Assembly (NCBI GenBank): GCA_019245275.1
Contig: JAFARW010000108.1
Location: 1 to 20,457, forward strand
Length of the DNA stretch: 20,457 nucleotides
Direction of reading: 5' to 3'
Source of the DNA: Vulcanimicrobiota bacterium
GTDB lineage: Bacteria > Vulcanimicrobiota > Vulcanimicrobiia > Vulcanimicrobiales > Vulcanimicrobiaceae
Positions 15,744 to 20,457 of the stretch are shown here, one piece after another (position 1 is the first letter of the stretch; the number at the start of each line of letters is the position of its first letter). The notes below the pieces were generated by a model that was not told the DNA's origin, made no database searches, and saw nothing but the letters and a program-made list of their open reading frames with translations. The position numbers and the translations under genes are program-made.

Positions 15744-16666
15744 TGGGTGACTTCCTACGTGGCTTGCTGCTCGTAATTCTGATCGTTGTAATCGCGGGCG
15801 TCATCGCGTACATCGGCGATCGCGTCGGCCATCAGGTCGGCCGGAGGCGGCTATCGCTTTTCGGAATTCGTCCTCGCTACACGTCGACAATCATCGCTGT
15901 CGGCACCGGCATGCTGATCGCGCTTTTCCTGACGGTCGTTGCGGTGGTCGCTTCGAACACAGTCAAAACGGCATTCTTCCATTTGAATGCCGTCAACGCG
16001 CGCATCACGCAATTGCAAGCGCAGGCTGACGAGCAGCAACGGCACGTGCGCAACGAGCAAGTCGTCGTCGGCGTCGGCGACCAGATGTATCCCGACATCG
16101 CATTGCTGCCGCAGAACGATCCGATCCCGGATAGATATTCGCGGTTGAGTGATTACTATCGGCACGTGGCTGCTTTCGCGAACGCACAGTACGTTCCGCG
16201 GGGACTCAAGAAGTTTGTCTCCCCGCCCGACGCCGACAAGAAGCTGCAAGATTACTCCGGCGCATTCGAGCTCACGGCCGCGCTCTCGCAATCTCCGGTC
16301 GTTATCGTCGCGCTCGCCGATGAGAATCTCTTTCGCAACGACCCGATCCATTTCGATTTCCGTTTCTTGCGGGATTTGCTGATCTTTCCGGCCGGCGCGC
16401 CGATCGCTTCATTCGTCGTGCCGGCGAATCCGAACAATGATGTACGGTTCATCTTGGTGCAGCTGGAGCAATTGGTCACGGAGAGCGCGGTGCGTAACCT
16501 GATGCCGATTTACTTCGCGCAGCGAGTCATTATCGTTGGCGGACCTGCGAATCTGCAGCGGCAGCTTCAGGGCAGCGGCAATTACCGCATAACCGCGCGC
16601 GCGGCTGCCAACGTCTACCCGCACGTGCGCGGCATTCCGATCGTCGTTCAGCTCAACAAAGTATAG
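15743..16666 (+). CDS. DUF3084 membrane protein of unknown function
   Basis: A 307-residue protein with two membrane helices (about 5-24 and 48-71) joined by the basic loop that marks DUF3084: DRVGHQVGRRRLSLFGIRPR (26-45). A short coiled coil (about 80-108) and a predominantly periplasmic remainder follow. I know DUF3084 mainly from cyanobacteria and relatives; its function has not, to my knowledge, been established. Its ATG shares one base with the stop of the LptF/LptG permease, so it is translationally coupled to the LPS export genes, which suggests a job in envelope maintenance or lipid transport. This is inference from context. It is the last gene of the tightly packed run; a 180-bp intergenic region follows. 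Confidence 0.82.
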   Translation: MGDFLRGLLLVILIVVIAGVIAYIGDRVGHQVGRRRLSLFGIRPRYTSTIIAVGTGMLIALFLTVVAVVASNTVKTAFFHLNAVNARITQLQAQADEQQRHVRNEQVVVGVGDQMYPDIALLPQNDPIPDRYSRLSDYYRHVAAFANAQYVPRGLKKFVSPPDADKKLQDYSGAFELTAALSQSPVVIVALADENLFRNDPIHFDFRFLRDLLIFPAGAPIASFVVPANPNNDVRFILVQLEQLVTESAVRNLMPIYFAQRVIIVGGPANLQRQLQGSGNYRITARAAANVYPHVRGIPIVVQLNKV

Positions 16667-16700
16667 GTGTGCCGCCCTGCAAATCATGTCACCGTTCTCC

Positions 16701-16782
16701 GACAACGCTTTTCACATGCTTCTTCGTTGCTCTTCGGTCACAACGCGCAAGGCGTTGCTCACTCATCGCGCCTCGAAGCATG
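16701..16782 (+). repeat. nested inverted repeats in the DUF3084-yqgF intergenic region
   Basis: The 180-bp gap 16667-16846 contains an 8-bp inverted pair CATGCTTC (16715-16722) and GAAGCATG (16775-16782), with an inner 6-bp hairpin CAACGC (741-746 of 16,xxx) / GCGTTG (16752-16757, loop GCAAG). A second CAACGC copy at 16703-16708 could pair with the same GCGTTG. No T run follows either stem on the + strand, so this is not a standard intrinsic terminator. It may be a structured leader of the downstream genes or chance. Confidence 0.35.
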
Positions 16783-16846
16783 AAAAAATCGCCGCCGGAT
16801 AACGGTAACAGACTTACAGGGACGGCACACTAGTGGATCGCAACAT

Positions 16847-17275
16847 TTGAGCGACGCTATTCTCGGGATCGATCCCGGTACGCAGAAAGCCGGCTTCGCC
16901 GTCGTCGAACAGACCTCGAGCACGCCGCTCGTCGTCGGCATCGAACGCTTGGAACATCTAATCGACCGCGTCCGGCAGCTCTTGGAGAACTACAAAGTGC
17001 AGGCGATCGCGCTTGGCCGAGGGACGCACGCAAGTGCCGTCGCGCAGATGCTGTCATCGATCGACCTTCCGGTTCATCTGATCGACGAGCACGAAACAAC
17101 GTGGCGTGCCCGGGCGCTCTACTTTGCCGACCACCCGCCTCGCGGCTGGCGGCGGCTGATTCCCCTTGGATTGCTTCTGCCTCCGCGTCCGATTGACGAT
17201 TATGCGGCCGTCCTGATCGCGCGCCGGTTCTTGGAGCAGACGCGCAGTTCAGGGGCGACTGACGGCGAGCCCTAG
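16847..17275 (+). CDS. RuvC/YqgF-like RNase H-fold nuclease-like protein
   Basis: A 142-residue protein with the RNase H-like fold of RuvC and YqgF/RuvX proteins. Acidic residues expected in the active site are present: Asp9 in ILGIDPGTQKAGFAVVE, Asp80 and Glu81 in LIDEHETTWRARA (compare DERLTT in YqgF) and Asp117/Asp118 in IDDYAAVLIARRFLE. YqgF proteins process the 5' end of 16S rRNA precursor; RuvC resolves Holliday junctions. The DE-x-x-TT and DDYAA pattern favours a YqgF-like branch, but it differs from standard YqgF enough that I leave the symbol empty. The start is TTG 16847, with a weak AGTGGA site nine bases upstream. It is a DNA/RNA enzyme set among envelope genes, 180 bp after the DUF3084 gene. 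Confidence 0.75.
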   Translation: MSDAILGIDPGTQKAGFAVVEQTSSTPLVVGIERLEHLIDRVRQLLENYKVQAIALGRGTHASAVAQMLSSIDLPVHLIDEHETTWRARALYFADHPPRGWRRLIPLGLLLPPRPIDDYAAVLIARRFLEQTRSSGATDGEP

Positions 17276-17308
17276 CCGGGGTCCAAGTAAGGGTACTGTC
17301 GTATTGTG

Positions 17309-19171
17309 ATGAGGGTGAAACGCCCGCTTTGCTTCGTGCCGGCGGCGGTGCTTCTGGCCGTCCTGCCGGCCGCCGTTAACTGTGCTCCCTTGACCGGCGT
17401 CGCGCCCTCGGATTGGGCCTACCGTTCAATTGCTTCTTTGGCGTCACGCGGCATCATCGAGGGTTATCCGGACGGGAGTTTCCGCGGCCAACGTCCGGCG
17501 ACGCGCAAAGAGATGGCTGCGGTCGTTTCGCGGACGCTCGCACAGGCGGAAGCCGAAGCGGCGACGAGATCCGATCTCGATCGGACCGGCCAGCTGATCG
17601 ATGCTCTAAAAGACGAGCTCGACGCGCTGAGCGTGCGCGTTTCGCATCTCGAAGAGCGTTTGGGCACAACGCAACCGCAAAGTTTCGTCCCGCAAGTCGC
17701 TGTGCGGCGTGCGAATGCGTTTGGAACGGTTGGTGCGCGCAACAGCCAGCCACGCGAGATGGTCGCGCTGCACGAAGCGCCTTCCGCGATGCTCTCGCGC
17801 GCTGATATGACGATTTTCGCGGCGGGCGCGTTGCACGAACTCGAGTCTCGCGATGCATCGAAAAACGCTCTTGAGAAGGCGCAACGCAATCTCACCGGGC
17901 TGAGCGATAAGCTGAGTCTGCTCAGTGCTCGCGTTGCAACTCTCGATGCTGTTCCCGGCGCGGCCGAACGTCCGCAGCCGATGATGCGCACTCGCCGCGG
18001 CGTATTGACGGCAACTCTAGATCAATCGGCGCTCCGTTGGGCGCGACTCGATCAATCGATTCCCGGCTTGGTTGCGGGAATTTCGTTCCGGCCGAACGCG
18101 GATATCATGCCCACCCCGCAATACAGCCTCGTCGGAGCGGCGGTGTTCGGCATTCGTACCGCGGCGGCTTCTATCAATGCAGTCGCGCAAAGCGCCGGCA
18201 ATTCGCAAAGCGCTCTTGCCGTCGCGGCATTCGCACCGAAAGCCCTGAGTGCTTTCGCTTATGCAGCGCCGCTAGGCGGCGCACTAAATTCGCGGACGCT
18301 TGCTAGTCCGCCCGGATTAACAAACCTGTTGAAGAATTCGACGCCGGTCGCACTGGTTCGAGCGTACGCGCTGGGCGCGGAGCAAATCGCCTCGCCCACG
18401 CCGTCGATTGCATTGCCCGGTACGAGCGATGCTTTTTCATCCTCGTTCGCCGTTCCGACGCTCGGTGTTGAGCCCTACGCGCTCAACGTGCAAAGTGCAA
18501 CGCCGCCCAATGTCCCGCAGCTGCGTGTCAATCTGACTGTTCCGGCGCGAATCGGCGGCCTCGCGGTGCAGAGCAACTTCGGGCTCGCGCACCTCCAAGG
18601 CTTGGATCACAGCGGCGCCTCCGTCCAGTCGTGTTCGGTATTGCCCGCGCTCTGCGCGGCTGCGTTCGAAAGCGGCTCTTTCGAGAACCGGCTGCAAGCG
18701 GCAACGACGTTCGACGTCCGCGCATTAGGGCGGCATGTTTCGCTGAACCTGGCCGGCTCGTACGCGCAGTTGCATCGGCCGGCGGGCACTGGTCTGCCTT
18801 ACGTGCCCTATGATCCGGCGGTCGATAATCTCGACTCGCCGGTTGCCGGCGCTGCACCGTTGAAATTCGATCCGAACTACGTAGACGTCTTAAAGCGAAC
18901 GCTGAATGCTGCCGCCGCGGTGCCGATCTCGCGCGATCTAACGTTGAATCTGCAATACAACACCGAATACTACACGGGCTCGTATCAGTCGTTTGGACAG
19001 AGTATCGACGAGCGCAAAGACTCTTACCTCGGAAATCTGACCTACACGATTCCGCGCACCGCGAGCACGATTGTCTTCTCGGCGAAGCAGTATCGTTATC
19101 GCGATGCATTCCTTCCTACCTACAACCTGACGCAAAACCGCGCGGACTTAAACTTCACGCTTAAGTTCTGA
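17309..19171 (+). CDS. SLH-domain outer membrane beta-barrel protein (SLH-porin type)
   Basis: A 620-residue exported protein: signal peptide (about 1-26), one S-layer-homology domain (about 28-80, with SDWAYRSIASLASRGIIEGY and PATRKEMAAVV), coiled coil (about 85-118), a second helical heptad-like stretch (about 172-213), an Ala/Ser/Pro-rich middle, then a beta-rich C-terminal third (strands such as LRVNLTVPARIGG, HVSLNLAGSYAQL, LTLNLQYNTEYY) ending in NFTLKF with terminal Phe. This layout matches the OmpM/SlpA/cyanobacterial-porin type in which the SLH domain binds peptidoglycan-linked polymer and the barrel sits in the outer membrane. The barrel looks shorter than in classical SLH porins. 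A Cys pair (CSVLPALC) in a likely loop may form a disulfide. ATG 17309 is chosen; GTG 17306 is an in-frame alternative. Confidence 0.85.
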   Translation: MRVKRPLCFVPAAVLLAVLPAAVNCAPLTGVAPSDWAYRSIASLASRGIIEGYPDGSFRGQRPATRKEMAAVVSRTLAQAEAEAATRSDLDRTGQLIDALKDELDALSVRVSHLEERLGTTQPQSFVPQVAVRRANAFGTVGARNSQPREMVALHEAPSAMLSRADMTIFAAGALHELESRDASKNALEKAQRNLTGLSDKLSLLSARVATLDAVPGAAERPQPMMRTRRGVLTATLDQSALRWARLDQSIPGLVAGISFRPNADIMPTPQYSLVGAAVFGIRTAAASINAVAQSAGNSQSALAVAAFAPKALSAFAYAAPLGGALNSRTLASPPGLTNLLKNSTPVALVRAYALGAEQIASPTPSIALPGTSDAFSSSFAVPTLGVEPYALNVQSATPPNVPQLRVNLTVPARIGGLAVQSNFGLAHLQGLDHSGASVQSCSVLPALCAAAFESGSFENRLQAATTFDVRALGRHVSLNLAGSYAQLHRPAGTGLPYVPYDPAVDNLDSPVAGAAPLKFDPNYVDVLKRTLNAAAAVPISRDLTLNLQYNTEYYTGSYQSFGQSIDERKDSYLGNLTYTIPRTASTIVFSAKQYRYRDAFLPTYNLTQNRADLNFTLKF

Positions 19172-20020
19172 GTGCGGTTTGCGAGGGTCCTCACTGTAGT
19201 TGCGGCGCTCGTTCTGAGCGCTTTTGCACTCTTACAGCTTGCATCGGGGGCGATCTTCGCAGGCTCCGGCGCGCCGTTCTCAGTGCCGGCGCATCTCAGC
19301 TTGCAGTTCGGCGTGAACGTCTACCGCGCGCTCGAGCACATTTGGGCTCCGCCGTTCGTTGAAGCGATGCTCGCTCGGGCGGCCCTCGATCAGGGCGATG
19401 TTGCCGCGGCACGCGAGCACGTTTTAAAGCTGCCGCCATCGCAAACACGGAGCGCGCTGGAGGGCAGGGTCGAGCTTGCAAGCGGTCAGCATGCCGCGGC
19501 GGTGGCCGACTTTGTCGCGGCGCTCGACATCACGCAGTTGGAGCGGGAAGTCGACCGCTTGCAGGGCAGCGGCGAGCTCATACAGGCTTATCAACTCGAG
19601 AATCTGACGCGCGCTCGGCTCATGCAAGCCGGAACGCATCCGGATGCGGTCGCAGAAAGCTTTTGGCGTTCCGGCGTGCTCGCGCGTGCGCTTGCCGACC
19701 GCAGGCAACCGCCTGAGGCAAAGTGGCTGCGCGTTGCACTAGATGACTACCGGCAGGCGTATTCTCTTGCGCCGTGGTCGGGCAAGTATTGGCTCGAAGC
19801 GGGCACAGGAGCGCTTGTGATCGGTGAGTACGATAATGCCCGCCATTACTACCAGCGAGCGGTCGAAGTCGATCCGAGGATGGCCGATGCGTACGCGGGA
19901 CTCGGCGTTATCGCATTGCACGAAGGCGATCGTCAAAGCGCGCTGCAGTACGCGGCTCGCAGCCGCGCATTGAACCCGGCCTCGACGATGTTGCGCCGCT
20001 TGGACCGCTCCCTCCAATGA
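19172..20020 (+). CDS. membrane-anchored TPR-repeat protein
   Basis: A 282-residue protein with an N-terminal hydrophobic segment (about 7-30, signal peptide or anchor) and helical repeats of TPR type: around 62-120 (ARAALDQGDVAAAREHVLKL and following) and clearest at about 203-282 (YWLEAGTGALVIGEYDNARH, AVEVDPRMADAYAGLGVIAL, SALQYAARSRALNPAS). TPR domains bind partner proteins; no enzymatic motif is visible and I cannot name a specific function. The GTG start directly abuts the TGA of the SLH-protein gene, and its own TGA lies within the ATGA start of the glycosyltransferase gene, so it may help assemble a surface polysaccharide complex with that enzyme. This last point is inference. Confidence 0.78.
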   Translation: MRFARVLTVVAALVLSAFALLQLASGAIFAGSGAPFSVPAHLSLQFGVNVYRALEHIWAPPFVEAMLARAALDQGDVAAAREHVLKLPPSQTRSALEGRVELASGQHAAAVADFVAALDITQLEREVDRLQGSGELIQAYQLENLTRARLMQAGTHPDAVAESFWRSGVLARALADRRQPPEAKWLRVALDDYRQAYSLAPWSGKYWLEAGTGALVIGEYDNARHYYQRAVEVDPRMADAYAGLGVIALHEGDRQSALQYAARSRALNPASTMLRRLDRSLQ

Positions 20021-20457
20021 AGGTCGCTATCGATGCGCAGCTGACCGTTGGCAGCGCGACTGGAATCGGCGAGTATGTTCAGGGGCTGATCGGCGCCCTT
20101 CAAGCGAAGGATGTTGAAGTTGCCGTGTTGCGCGAGCCGCGGCTCGACCCGTGGCGTTTCGATCGCCGTCTGCTCTGGGATCAGGTCCTCTTACCGCTGT
20201 CGGCCTCGCGCTCGCACGCGGACCTCTTGCACTGCGCTTCGGGCACGATGCCGATCGTGCGGGGCTTGCCGACCGTCATTACCGTACACGATGTCGCTTG
20301 GCTGCGCGCGCAGGGACACGCACGCGCGTATGCTCGGTATTATTTTGGCGAGTTCTCGGCGGGCCGTTATGAACGGGCCTCTCGCGTCATCGTTGACAGC
20401 AGCTTTTCGCGCGACGAGCTGCTCGCATGCACGCGAGTCGATCCGGCGTGCGTCGAC
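20017..20457 (+). CDS. GT4-family glycosyltransferase, N-terminal part
   Basis: An open frame of 147 codons runs off the right edge without a stop. The product starts MKVAIDAQLTVGSATGIGEY, the typical start of GT-B retaining glycosyltransferases of family GT4, followed by LLWDQVLLPL (a common acceptor-domain motif), DLLHCASGTMP, TVITVHDVAWL and VIVDSSFSRDEL. These features mark the N-terminal acceptor domain; the donor-binding domain is beyond the window. It probably transfers a sugar from a nucleotide donor in surface glycan synthesis, but donor and acceptor cannot be told. Its ATG overlaps the TPR gene stop by 4 bp (ATGA). Confidence 0.88.
   Translation, partial: MKVAIDAQLTVGSATGIGEYVQGLIGALQAKDVEVAVLREPRLDPWRFDRRLLWDQVLLPLSASRSHADLLHCASGTMPIVRGLPTVITVHDVAWLRAQGHARAYARYYFGEFSAGRYERASRVIVDSSFSRDELLACTRVDPACVD

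Noticed and set aside
16667..16846. Intrinsic terminator after the DUF3084 gene
   Set aside because: Stems are present but no T run follows on the + strand; the A run after 16782 does not fit a terminator on either strand.
1..20457. Mobile element, phage, CRISPR or defence system
   Set aside because: No transposase, integrase, recombinase, direct-repeat array or toxin-antitoxin pair was seen; base composition and codon style look uniform throughout.

Overview
The window reads as one continuous outer-membrane biogenesis locus of a diderm (lipid A/LPS-bearing) bacterium of fairly high GC (roughly 58-60 % by eye). All 21 protein genes I can support lie on the + strand. I see no tRNA, rRNA, CRISPR array, insertion sequence, integrase or phage gene. 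The combination of full lipid A genes with a porin-like protein carrying an SLH domain, a DUF3084 protein and an LpxB-related protein of the type I know from cyanobacteria and relatives argues against Proteobacteria. It points to a Terrabacteria-side diderm; Candidatus Eremiobacterota (WPS-2) is my best guess. This placement is inference and rests on family content only.

Region 1 (1-3448) holds the end of a TamB-type protein followed by BamA with four POTRA domains. Region 2 (3468-5977) holds three consecutive OmpH/Skp-like periplasmic chaperone genes. The first has two tandem OmpH domains, and the other two are lipoproteins. Region 3 (5985-10223) is the lipid A core pathway: lpxD, lpxC, fabZ, lpxA and lpxB. 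Region 4 (10223-13307) holds a small metallophosphoesterase that could be the missing UDP-diacylglucosamine hydrolase, an LpxB-related protein and an O-antigen ligase/polymerase-like membrane protein. Region 5 (13304-16666) is an LPS-export set: LptC-like lipoprotein, LptB ATPase, one LptF/LptG permease and a DUF3084 membrane protein. From bamA to the DUF3084 gene (1196-16666) sixteen genes follow each other with gaps of at most 33 bp and many 1-4 bp stop/start overlaps, so they look like one transcription unit or a few coupled ones.

After a 180-bp intergenic region with inverted repeats, region 6 (16847-20457) carries a RuvC/YqgF-like RNase H-fold protein, an SLH-domain outer-membrane protein, a TPR protein and the start of a GT4-family glycosyltransferase cut by the window end.

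Together these genes make lipid A (LpxA/C/D/B with FabZ upstream in acyl supply), move it across the envelope (LptB/F-G/C), possibly decorate it (O-antigen ligase, glycosyltransferase), insert outer-membrane proteins (BamA, TamB, OmpH family) and tether the outer membrane to the cell wall (SLH protein). The most interesting points are the phosphoesterase next to lpxB with an LpxH-like GNR motif, the four-domain OmpH expansion, the TamB-BamA pairing, and the DUF3084 gene coupled to the Lpt genes.
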